A DNA stretch of 9,022 bases from Collinsella sp. (GTDB lineage Bacteria; Actinomycetota; Coriobacteriia; Coriobacteriales; Coriobacteriaceae), in NCBI GenBank assembly GCA_022713905.1, contig JAIHTM010000095.1, forward strand, positions 1 to 9,022, given 5' to 3'. The notes under the pieces were generated by a model. It made no database searches, had not been told where the DNA came from, and worked only from the letters and a program-made list of their open reading frames with translations. The position numbers and the translations under genes are program-made. Positions 1 to 6,693 of this stretch are shown here, piece by piece (position 1 is the stretch's first letter; every line of letters begins with the position of its first letter).

Positions 1-1307
1 ATGGTGCCGGCTGCTACGAAGGCCTCGTTGGCCGCATCGAAGGCAGCGAGGGCCTCGGAAACGCTCGGGTATACACCCGCGAGCTTATCGGCATCAACGA
101 GGGCAGCGAGCTCCCCTGCCGGCAGGGCGCGATCGGAATCGGTCTGGGTCACGACTACGCGCGGGAACGCCGGGACCAACACGTCGACGATACCCGCCAC
201 GTCCTTATCGGCCAGCGCGGCGCACAGCAGCGTGGGGCGATTCTCCACACACAGGTCGATCTCGTCCAGCGCGCTCACAAAGTTCTCGCAGCTCTGGGGG
301 TTATGGCAGGCGTCGATCAGCTTGAGCGGGTCGGTCCCCAACACATCAAAACGACCCGGCGTGGGGCAACCCATAAGCGAAGCATCGAGCTTGTCGTGAT
401 CGAGCTCGCGGCCCAAATACCCCTCGCACAGCATAATCGCGCACGCAGCATTCTGCGGCTGATACGCCGGCTTAACCATGCTCGATGTGTAAATCGCACG
501 CGATGTGGTACAGCTAAACTCCACCGTATCGCCCACATGCGCCGGCACCTTGGTCGTGACATGATTCACCACGAGCGGAACAACGCCGCACTCACGGCAA
601 CGTGCGTCCATCACACGCTGAACACTCGCCTCGTGCGTGCCCTCGCCCAAAACAACCAAGCGCCCAGGTTTAATAACCGCCGCCTTCTCGCCCGCAATGG
701 CCTCGAGCGTGTCGCCCAAAATACGTGTGTGATCGAGCCCAATGCCCGTAATGGCAACGGCGACGGGATCGGTCGCACTCGTGGCGTCCCAACGTCCGCC
801 CATACCAACCTCGAGCACGGCAACATCCACCGCGGCCTCGGCAAACACCACAAGCGCAGCGGCCGTCAGCAGGTCAAACGGCGTGATGGTATAGGCGCGC
901 TCCCCCGCCGCCACACGGTGCGCATTCACGCGACGTCCCGCCTCGACAGCGGCAGAAACGCCGCAGGCAAACGCCTCATCGCTCACAACACGCCCATCGA
1001 CCTCCATGCGCTCGGGATAGCGCACCAACTGCGGCGACGTATACAGCGCGGTCTTTAACCCCTCGCCACGAAGGATGGCAGCCGAAAAACGCGTGGTCGA
1101 AGTCTTGCCATTGGTACCGGCGACCTGAATGCAATCGAAATACTCATCCGGACGCCCCAGCTCGTCGAGCATATCGACAACCGTCTCGAGCAGAGGACCA
1201 GCATCCCCAGAAATCCGCCCCGTATCAGCAGCAAGCCCCACAGCCTCACCAAACGAAAGCAGCTCAAACGAGAAAGGAACGACATACGACCCAGAACGCT
1301 TAGCCAT
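1..1307 (-). CDS. folC: Folylpolyglutamate synthase / dihydrofolate synthase family protein (3' end beyond window)
   Basis: ATP-dependent Mur-ligase-family enzyme that adds L-glutamate to dihydropteroate and/or reduced folates, trapping folate in the cytoplasm. The minus strand is open from an ATG at 1307 to the window edge, giving 435 complete codons and no stop. Visible motifs are the P-loop GTNGKTST (residues 64-71), a substrate-loop SPQL (91-94, usually SPHL), EVGMGGRWDAT (166-176), GLDHTRILGDT (190-200), EKAAVIKPG (207-215, containing the lysine that is carbamylated in the family), PGRF (317-320) and DACHNP (332-337, usually DGAHNP). Most family members are about 420-450 residues, so little should be missing. 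The start is supported by GAGGGG ten bases upstream. It follows valS, a common neighbour of folC in Gram-positive bacteria. I cannot tell whether the enzyme is bifunctional or FPGS-only. The Gln and Cys variants in two motifs are unusual, but the rest of the fold is well conserved. Confidence 0.95.
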   Translation of the reverse strand, partial: MAKRSGSYVVPFSFELLSFGEAVGLAADTGRISGDAGPLLETVVDMLDELGRPDEYFDCIQVAGTNGKTSTTRFSAAILRGEGLKTALYTSPQLVRYPERMEVDGRVVSDEAFACGVSAAVEAGRRVNAHRVAAGERAYTITPFDLLTAAALVVFAEAAVDVAVLEVGMGGRWDATSATDPVAVAITGIGLDHTRILGDTLEAIAGEKAAVIKPGRLVVLGEGTHEASVQRVMDARCRECGVVPLVVNHVTTKVPAHVGDTVEFSCTTSRAIYTSSMVKPAYQPQNAACAIMLCEGYLGRELDHDKLDASLMGCPTPGRFDVLGTDPLKLIDACHNPQSCENFVSALDEIDLCVENRPTLLCAALADKDVAGIVDVLVPAFPRVVVTQTDSDRALPAGELAALVDADKLAGVYPSVSEALAAFDAANEAFVAAGT

Positions 1308-1328
1308 AACCCAAAGTCCCCTCAACAT

Positions 1329-1361
1329 AAAAAGAGGCCCGCAACAAACAACGAGCCCCTC
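1329..1361 (-). terminator. Hairpin plus T5 directly upstream of folC; terminator or attenuator
   Basis: On the minus strand GAGG-(GG)-CTCG pairs with CGGG-CCTC (1352-1361 with 1334-1341), giving an 8-bp stem that includes one T-G wobble and a 2-base bulge around a 10-base loop. Five T residues (1333-1329) follow. The T-run ends 21 bases before the folC ATG and partly precedes its Shine-Dalgarno sequence. That leaves no room for a promoter between this hairpin and folC. It could therefore end valS transcripts partially, or act as an attenuator for folC. The bulge makes it weaker than a canonical terminator. Confidence 0.5.
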
Positions 1362-1395
1362 CCATTCAAAATATCAGCCAAACACCGCTTTGCAG

Positions 1396-1422
1396 CGAGA
1401 ACAAGGCCACAACCAAGTGGCC
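1396..1422 (-). terminator. Possible rho-independent terminator after valS
   Basis: On the minus strand GGCCAC-TTGGTT-GTGGCC (1422-1405) forms a perfect 6-bp stem with a 6-base loop, followed by TTGTTCT. The T-tract is imperfect, so termination may be partial, with read-through into folC. Confidence 0.4.
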
Positions 1423-1463
1423 CTAACCCACCAGTTACAAACAACCACGTAACCGCCATGGGA

Positions 1464-1571
1464 GCGGTTTGGGGCTTTGCTCGATACAAGTTCCGCACGA
1501 GCCGAAGGCCACTTAATGTGGCCTTCGTGCGAGCAGGACTGTCCGCAGTAGCGAGCAATGCCCCAAACCGC
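1464..1571 (-). repeat. Palindromic element, copy 1, just downstream of valS
   Basis: A nested inverted repeat starts 15 bases after the valS stop codon. The outer arms (1464-1483 and 1552-1571) pair over 20 bp with one mismatch. The inner hairpin pairs GAAGGCCAC (1504-1512) with GTGGCCTTC (1518-1526) around a 5-base loop. It continues as CGCAC/GTGCG across a 5-base one-sided bulge, GAGCC at 1499-1503. Read on the minus strand, the core is nearly the same as the core of the palindrome at 4304-4416, although the outer arms are unrelated. It carries no coding capacity and no convincing T-tract of its own. It may be a dispersed non-autonomous element or a structured RNA at the 3' end of valS mRNA. 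Confidence 0.8.
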
Positions 1572-1586
1572 GTCCCCCAGTAACGC

Positions 1587-4283
1587 TTACGAGAAGTCAG
1601 CAACCTGAGCAGTCAGAGCCGCCAGGATCTCCTTGAGCTCAGCTGCACGGTCCCTCTTCTTCTGGACCACAGCGGGCGCGGCCTTGGCCACGAAGCCCTC
1701 GTTAGCGAGCGTCTTCTCGCAACCGGCGAGCTCCTTCTGGGCCGCGGTGATCTCCTTCTCCAGGCGTGCCTTCTCGGCCGAAAGATCGACCTTGCCCTCG
1801 AGCACCACAAAGACCTCGACGCCGCTGACGACCACGGCAATGCTCGCGGCCGGCTTCTCAACGTCGGTACCCATGACCAGCGAGGCGGTGTTCGCCAGCG
1901 GCTCAATGGTCGAGCGCAGGCTCTCGAGCTTCTCGATATCCTCAGCACCGGCGCGCACGACCACGTCGAGCTCTGACTTGGGGCTCAGGCGATAACGCGA
2001 ACGCGTGGCGCGGGCAGCGGAAACGACGGTGCGGCACAGCTCAAATGCGCGCTCGGCGGGCTCATCGACGTACTTGACGTAGTCGGCGGGCTCCGGCCAC
2101 TTGGCGATCATGAGCGCCTCGGCGCGGTCCACGTTGCCCTCGGCATCCAGGTCGAGCACGCTCGCCGGCATATTGTCCCAGATCTCCTCGGTGACAAACG
2201 GCATGAGCGGGTGCATCAGGCGAATGGAGGTGTCGAGCACAAAGATCAGGTTGCGCTGAGCCTGCAGACGGCCCTCGCCCTTCAGACGGGCCTTGGTGAC
2301 CTCGACGTACCAGTCGCAGACCTCGTTCCAGAAGAACTGCTGCACGCCGCGGGCCATGTCGCCAAAGGTGTAGTTCTCGATACCCTCGGTGACCATCTTC
2401 ACGGCCTTGGCAAGGCGGCTGAACATCCAGGCGTCGGCCGGCGTCTCCACGACGGGCTCGCCAGGCGTGTAGCCCTCCATGTTCATGAGCAGGAAGCGGC
2501 TGGCGTTCCAGATCTTGGTCACAAAGCTCTTGGCCTGGTCGGTGCGCGGGCTGTCGATGAGCTTCTTGGTCTTCTTATCGATGTTCGCGTCAAACTTGAC
2601 GTCCTGGTTGTTGGTGCAGAGCGTCAGCAGGTTGTAGCGCATGGCGTCGGCGCCGTACATACCGATGAGGTCCATGGGGTCAACGCCGTTACCCTTGGAC
2701 TTGGACATGCGGCTGCCGTCCTTGGCAAGGATCGTCGGGTAGATGACGACGTCCTTAAACGGCACCTCGTCCAGGAAGTACAGCGAGCTCATGACCATGC
2801 GGGCGACCCACAGCGCGATGATGTCGCGCGCGGTGACGAGCGCCGTCGTGGGGTGATGCCCCTCGAGCAGCTCCGGCTTTTGCGGCCAGCCCTGCGTGGC
2901 AAAGGTCCACAGCTGCGAGCTAAACCAGGTGTCCAGCACGTTCTCGTCCTGATGCACGTGATGGCCGCCGCACTTGGGGCACACGTCGGTGTCCTCGGTC
3001 AGGGCGTCCTCCCAGCCACAGTCCTCGCAGTAGAACACGGGGATGCGGTGGCCCCACCACAGCTGGCGGCTGATGCACCAGTCCTTGAGGTTCTCCATCC
3101 AAGTGGTGTAGGTCTGCGTCCAGCGCGCGGGATGGAAGGTGACCTTGCCGGAGTTGACGGCGTCGAGCGCCGGCCCCTTGAGCTTGTCGACGGCGACGAA
3201 CCACTGCTCGGACAGCCACGGCTCAAGCGCGGCGTCGCAACGGTAGCAGTGCATGACGGAGTGATCGTGCTCCTCGACGTGATCGAGCAGGTCGTGCTCC
3301 TCGAACCACTTGATGACGGCCTCGCGGCACTCCTCGCGGGTCATGCCGGTAAACTCGCCATAGCCATCGACTACCACAGCGTGCTCATCGAAAATGTTGA
3401 TCTGCGGCAGGTCGTGGGCCTGACCCATGGCGTAGTCGTTGGGGTCGTGGGCCGGGGTGACCTTAACGAAGCCGGAACCAAAGTTGGCGTCGACATGCCA
3501 ATCCTCAAAGATGGGGATCTCGCGGTCAACGATGGGGAGCCTGACGGTCTTACCCACAAAGGCGGCCTTCTCGGGGTCCTTCGGGGAGACGGCGACGCCC
3601 GTGTCGCCGAGCATGGTCTCGGGACGCGTGGTGGCGACGACGATGTAGTCCTGGCCGTTGACCGGCTCGGTCAGCGGATAGCGCAGGTGCCACAGGTGGC
3701 CCTTCTCGTCCTTGTACTCGGCCTCGTCGTCCGAGATAGCGGTAGTGCAGTTGGGGCACCAGTTGACGATGCGCTTGCCGCGATAGATCAGGCCGTCGTG
3801 GTACCAGTCGCAGAAGACCTTGCGCACGGCCTGGGCATAGTCCTCGTCCATGGTGAAACGCTCGTTATCGAAGTCGACGGAGCAGCCCATGCGCTTGATC
3901 TGCTCGACGATGATGCCGCCGTACTCATGGGTCCAGTCCCAGCAGGCGTCGACAAACTTGTCGCGACCAATCTCCAGGCGGCTGATGCCCTCGCTCTTGA
4001 GCTTCTTGTCGACCTTGGTCTGCGTGGCGATACCGGCGTGGTCGGTGCCCAGCACCCAGCGTGTGGACTTGCCGCGCATGCGGGCCATACGGATGATGGC
4101 GTCCTGGATGGAGTCGTCGGTGGCGTGACCCATGTGGAGCTTGCCGGTCACGTTGGGAGGCGGAATGGTGACGGTGCAGTCGCCCACGCCCTCACGGCGC
4201 TTGTAGTAGCCGCCGTCGAGCCACTTCTGCAGGATCGCCGGCTCGTTGGTCGACGGATCGTAGTTTTTGGGCATTTCTTCCAT
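1587..4283 (-). CDS. valS: Valyl-tRNA synthetase
   Basis: Class I aminoacyl-tRNA synthetase that charges tRNA-Val in the cytoplasm and hydrolyses mischarged Thr-tRNA-Val. It is full length at 898 residues. The HIGH-type motif is PPPNVTGKLHMGHA (41-54). A Cys cluster lies at CPNC (176-179) and CYRC (346-349), and the CP1 editing domain contains TTRPETMLGDTG (218-229) and TPAHDPNDY (276-284). WWGHRIPV is at 409-416, and a second zinc-type cluster is CEDC/CPKC (419-422, 435-438). The signature lysine loop reads RMSKS (525-529) instead of KMSKS, and the catalytic second lysine is kept. The anticodon-binding domain follows IWNASRF (591-597), and the C-terminal arm (about 832-898) is a charged coiled coil typical of ValRS. 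The ATG at 4283 has AGGGAG six bases upstream; an in-frame ATG three codons later has a poorer ribosome site. The segment at about 564-585 looks longer than in E. coli or Bacillus enzymes. No T-box is visible in the leader. Confidence 0.98.
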   Translation of the reverse strand: MEEMPKNYDPSTNEPAILQKWLDGGYYKRREGVGDCTVTIPPPNVTGKLHMGHATDDSIQDAIIRMARMRGKSTRWVLGTDHAGIATQTKVDKKLKSEGISRLEIGRDKFVDACWDWTHEYGGIIVEQIKRMGCSVDFDNERFTMDEDYAQAVRKVFCDWYHDGLIYRGKRIVNWCPNCTTAISDDEAEYKDEKGHLWHLRYPLTEPVNGQDYIVVATTRPETMLGDTGVAVSPKDPEKAAFVGKTVRLPIVDREIPIFEDWHVDANFGSGFVKVTPAHDPNDYAMGQAHDLPQINIFDEHAVVVDGYGEFTGMTREECREAVIKWFEEHDLLDHVEEHDHSVMHCYRCDAALEPWLSEQWFVAVDKLKGPALDAVNSGKVTFHPARWTQTYTTWMENLKDWCISRQLWWGHRIPVFYCEDCGWEDALTEDTDVCPKCGGHHVHQDENVLDTWFSSQLWTFATQGWPQKPELLEGHHPTTALVTARDIIALWVARMVMSSLYFLDEVPFKDVVIYPTILAKDGSRMSKSKGNGVDPMDLIGMYGADAMRYNLLTLCTNNQDVKFDANIDKKTKKLIDSPRTDQAKSFVTKIWNASRFLLMNMEGYTPGEPVVETPADAWMFSRLAKAVKMVTEGIENYTFGDMARGVQQFFWNEVCDWYVEVTKARLKGEGRLQAQRNLIFVLDTSIRLMHPLMPFVTEEIWDNMPASVLDLDAEGNVDRAEALMIAKWPEPADYVKYVDEPAERAFELCRTVVSAARATRSRYRLSPKSELDVVVRAGAEDIEKLESLRSTIEPLANTASLVMGTDVEKPAASIAVVVSGVEVFVVLEGKVDLSAEKARLEKEITAAQKELAGCEKTLANEGFVAKAAPAVVQKKRDRAAELKEILAALTAQVADFS

Positions 4284-4303
4284 ATATCTCTCCCTGTCCC
4301 GCC

Positions 4304-4416
4304 GGCGTGTCCGCCTGCTTGGTTTTCGCTCGGTCAGGTCCTGGCTCGCACGAAGAGCACATTTAGTGCTCTTCGGCTCGTGCGGAATCTACGAAAACCA
4401 AGCAGGCGGACACGCC
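4304..4416 (+). repeat. Palindromic element, copy 2, in the presumed valS leader
   Basis: A nested inverted repeat whose outer arms (4304-4328 and 4392-4416) are perfectly complementary over 25 bp. Inside, GAAGAGCAC (4352-4360) pairs with GTGCTCTTC (4366-4374) around ATTTA. The stem extends as CGCAC (4347-4351) with GTGCG (4380-4384) across a one-sided 5-base bulge (4375-4379). The core matches copy 1 read from the opposite strand, with paired base changes that keep the stem. The low-coordinate arm ends about 20 bases before the valS ATG and 8 bases before its ribosome site. If transcribed, it would form a very stable structure in the 5' untranslated region of valS. It contains no credible ORF. 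Confidence 0.85.
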
Positions 4417-4430
4417 TTAGGTATCGATTA

Positions 4431-4443
4431 CTTCAGTCTGAAG
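4431..4443. other. 13-bp perfect palindrome, possible operator
   Basis: CTTCAG-T-CTGAAG is perfectly symmetric and lies about 15-25 bases downstream of the predicted valS transcription start. It could be a small operator or a short RNA hairpin. Symmetry is the only evidence. Confidence 0.25.
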
Positions 4444-4464
4444 GTACTAACTTGACAATCTCAC

Positions 4465-4492
4465 AGAATAGCACAGGCATACCTGCCGAAAA
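4465..4492 (-). promoter_or_regulatory. Candidate valS promoter (extended -10)
   Basis: On the minus strand TGCTATTCT (4473-4465) is an extended -10 with TATTCT as the hexamer. A weak -35, TTTTCG, lies 16 bases upstream (4492-4487), at the edge of the AT-rich palindrome. It sits downstream of the clpX terminator and points at valS. It predicts a leader of about 175 bases that includes the 113-bp palindrome. It is the best promoter candidate I can see in this spacer. Confidence 0.4.
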
Positions 4493-4572
4493 GGGACAGG
4501 TTTATTTTAGTAGGTTTTATCAGGGGAAACGACATTTGCCCATATAAAACCGACCAAAATAAACCTGTCCCT
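4492..4572. repeat. AT-rich 81-bp palindromic element (MITE/REP-like)
   Basis: Arms 4492-4520 and 4544-4572 are inverted repeats of 29 bp with two mismatches, beginning AGGGACAGGTTTATTTT. The central part can extend the stem with GGG-x-AAA pairing to TTT-x-CCC, so the whole unit folds into one long hairpin. Its AT content contrasts with the surrounding GC-rich DNA, suggesting an acquired element. I recall similar GGGACAGGTTTATTTT ends near Y1/REP-associated transposases in other bacteria, but this is memory, not a search. Because both ends give T-rich RNA after a stem, it could also act as a two-way terminator. Confidence 0.75.
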
Positions 4573-4578
4573 AAATGG

Positions 4579-4608
4579 CAGGTCCCGCGGTGGTTGCCGC
4601 GGGACCTG
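4579..4608 (-). terminator. Strong hairpin after clpX
   Basis: CAGGTCCCGCGG (4579-4590) and CCGCGGGACCTG (4597-4608) are perfectly complementary over 12 bp with a 6-base loop, starting 12 bases after the clpX stop codon. The following minus-strand sequence, CATTTAGGG, has only a short T-run, and the AT-rich palindrome comes next. It very likely ends the clpP-clpX transcript. Confidence 0.75.
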
Positions 4609-4620
4609 GATTCAAGCTAT

Positions 4621-6033
4621 TTACCCGTAGATACGCTGGGGCTGTTCTTCGCCCTTTACGGAGGCTTCGGTCACAACGACCTTGGCAACGCCCTCCTCGC
4701 TGGGGAGATCGAACATCGTCTGCTGCAGCACGTCCTCGCAGATGGCACGCAGGCCGCGGGCGCCGGTCTTGCGGGCGAGCGCCATGCGGGCGATCTCGTG
4801 CAGGGCCGCGTCCTCAAACTCGAGCTCAACGTCCTCGAGCTGGAACATCTTGCGGTACTGGCGCACCACGGCGTTCTTGGGCTCGGTCAGGATCGACACC
4901 AGGTCGTCCTCGTCGAGCGCCTGCGTCTGGGTGACGACGGGCGTACGGCCCACGAACTCGGGGATCATGCCAAAGGCGTTGAGGTCCTGCGGGAGCACCT
5001 GGCGCAGCAGGTCGTTCTCGTCGACCGAGGTGGGGCCTGCGATCTCGGAGTTAAAACCTACGCCCTTGTTGCCCACGCGGTCGGCGATGATCTTATCCAG
5101 GCCCACAAAGGCACCGCCGCAGATAAACAGGATGTTCGTCGTATCGATCTGCAGCAGCTCCTGCTGGGGATGCTTGCGACCGCCGGTGGGCGGAACGCTA
5201 GCCACCGTGCCCTCAAGAATCTTAAGCAGCGCCTGCTGAACGCCCTCGCCCGAAACATCACGGGTGATGGAGAGATTCTCGGCCTTGCGGGCGATCTTGT
5301 CGATCTCGTCCACGTAAATGATGCCCACCTGCGCGCGCTCAATGTCGCCATCGGCGGCGTTAATGAGCTTGAGCAGGATGTTCTCCACGTCCTCGCCCAC
5401 ATAGCCGGCCTCGGTGAGCGCGGTGGCGTCGGCGATGGCAAACGGCACCTCGAGGATGCGCGCGAGCGTCTGGGCCAGCAGCGTCTTACCGGTACCGGTG
5501 GGACCGAGCAGCAAAATGTTGGACTTGGCGAGCTCAACCTCGTCCATATCGTTATCAAACTGGGCACCCATGCCCGATGCCTCGTCAAAGGCGGACACCG
5601 CGGCACCGCCCTCGATCACGCGACGGTAGTGGTTGTACACGGCCACTGACATGGCGCGCTTGGCGTCCTCCTGGCCCATAACATAGGCCGAAAGCTCATC
5701 GTAGATCTCGTGCGGCGTCGGCACGCGCGTGATGACCTGGCGGTCGTCCTCGAGCTCAAAGCCCTCGGCCTCGGGGTCAACGGCGGGCTGGGACGCAGCC
5801 TGCCCGTGATCGTTGAGGAAACCCGGGAGATTGCCGTTGCGGGCGGCGTCCATAAAGTCCGAAGCCAGCGACTCCTCAAGGATCTCGGAGCAGGCGGCGA
5901 CGCACTCGTCGCAGATAAAGATGTTGGTCGGACCCTTTACGAGACGACGGACCTGGCCCTGCTCTTTTCCGCAGAAGGAGCAGCGGATGGGGTTGCCGTT
6001 CTCGTCAAAGTTGTCCTGCATGTTACCTGCCAT
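4621..6033 (-). CDS. clpX: ATP-dependent Clp protease ATP-binding subunit ClpX
   Basis: Cytoplasmic AAA+ hexameric unfoldase that recognises tagged proteins and threads them into ClpP. It has 470 residues, longer than the usual 410-425. The N-terminal zinc-binding domain has cysteines 18, 21, 41 and 44. Walker A is GPTGTGKT (177-184) and Walker B is IIYVDEIDK (238-246). The pore-1 loop is GYVGED (210-215), the RKH pore loop is at 286-288, and sensor 2 is GARGLRA (424-430). The ClpP-docking loop reads GVGF (324-327), where many ClpX proteins have IGF. The extra length is in the linker after the zinc domain (about 62-100) and in an acidic insert before Walker A (about 142-168). The ATG lies one base after the clpP stop, and AAGGA inside the clpP end serves as its ribosome site, so the two genes are translationally coupled. 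Confidence 0.98.
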   Translation of the reverse strand: MAGNMQDNFDENGNPIRCSFCGKEQGQVRRLVKGPTNIFICDECVAACSEILEESLASDFMDAARNGNLPGFLNDHGQAASQPAVDPEAEGFELEDDRQVITRVPTPHEIYDELSAYVMGQEDAKRAMSVAVYNHYRRVIEGGAAVSAFDEASGMGAQFDNDMDEVELAKSNILLLGPTGTGKTLLAQTLARILEVPFAIADATALTEAGYVGEDVENILLKLINAADGDIERAQVGIIYVDEIDKIARKAENLSITRDVSGEGVQQALLKILEGTVASVPPTGGRKHPQQELLQIDTTNILFICGGAFVGLDKIIADRVGNKGVGFNSEIAGPTSVDENDLLRQVLPQDLNAFGMIPEFVGRTPVVTQTQALDEDDLVSILTEPKNAVVRQYRKMFQLEDVELEFEDAALHEIARMALARKTGARGLRAICEDVLQQTMFDLPSEEGVAKVVVTEASVKGEEQPQRIYG

Positions 6034-6034
6034 C

Positions 6035-6667
6035 CTAGGCGTCCTTCGCGGCGAGATCGCGCGAGGTGACGATACGGTCGATCAGACCGTAGTCGAGGGC
6101 CTCGGCAGCGGTCAGGTAGTTGTCGCGCTCGGTGTCGGCCTGGACCTTCTCGATGGGCTGGCCTGAGGCGTCGGACAGGATCTGGTTGAGCTCGCGGCGA
6201 GTCTTCTTGATCTCCTCGGCCACGATCTCAATCTCGGTCTGCTGGCCCTGGGCACCGCCACTGGGCTGGTGAATCATGACCTTGGAGTGCGGCAGGCAGA
6301 AGCGCTTGCCCTTGGCGCCGGCCGAAAGCAGCACGGCGGCCATAGACGCGGCCATACCGACGCAAATGGTGGAGACCTGCGGCTTAATGAAGTTCATGGT
6401 GTCCAGAATCGCCAGACCGGAGTAGACCTCGCCGCCGGGCGAATTGATGTAGAGCGAGATATCCTTCTCGGCATCCTGGCTCTCAAGATGCAGCAGCTGG
6501 GCAACGACCAGGTTGGCGCTGACGGAGTTGATCTCCTCGCCCAAGAAGATGATGCGGTCGTTGAGCAGGCGCGAATAGATATCGTAGCTGCGCTCGCCGC
6601 GCGGCGTCTGCTCGATAACGTATGGCACGAGGGCGGAATCGAACTTGGCGATCATACGCATCTCCAT
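6035..6667 (-). CDS. clpP: ATP-dependent Clp protease proteolytic subunit ClpP
   Basis: Serine protease forming a double-heptamer degradation chamber that works with ClpX. It has 210 residues from the first ATG. The catalytic triad, by alignment with known ClpP, is Ser108 in GMAASMAA (104-111), His133 in MIHQP (131-135) and Asp182 in TERDNYL (179-185). The PYVIEQTPRGERSYDIYSRL region near the N terminus and INSPGGEVYSGLAI (74-87) are typical. Three in-frame ATGs occur within the first five codons. The third (5' base at 6655) has GGAG six bases upstream, better placed than the AAGAGA next to the first, so the translated protein may be 206 residues. The gene sits between a hairpin after tig and the overlapping clpX ribosome site. 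The tig-clpP-clpX order is widespread in bacteria. Confidence 0.98.
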   Translation of the reverse strand: MEMRMIAKFDSALVPYVIEQTPRGERSYDIYSRLLNDRIIFLGEEINSVSANLVVAQLLHLESQDAEKDISLYINSPGGEVYSGLAILDTMNFIKPQVSTICVGMAASMAAVLLSAGAKGKRFCLPHSKVMIHQPSGGAQGQQTEIEIVAEEIKKTRRELNQILSDASGQPIEKVQADTERDNYLTAAEALDYGLIDRIVTSRDLAAKDA

Positions 6668-6693
6668 TTCTCTTACGGACCAATAGTGGTTCT

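Noticed and set aside
303..1058. A 251-codon plus-strand frame at the left end
   Set aside because: It is antisense to folC, whose frame runs to the window edge with clear family motifs, and its product is an Arg/His/Asn-rich shadow.
4452..4457. A perfect TTGACA on the plus strand, as a -35 box
   Set aside because: There is no -10 at suitable spacing and no plus-strand gene downstream.
2211..4547. A 778-codon open frame on the plus strand opposite valS
   Set aside because: The minus strand encodes a complete, motif-perfect ValRS. The plus frame is a low-complexity shadow of GC-biased codons with no recognisable domain.
4284..4620. A T-box riboswitch upstream of valS
   Set aside because: No T-box consensus (AGGGTGGNACCGCG) or matching antiterminator is visible in the leader.
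4594..5649. A 351-codon plus-strand open frame opposite clpX
   Set aside because: It is antisense to ClpX, has no recognisable motifs, and begins inside the clpX terminator.
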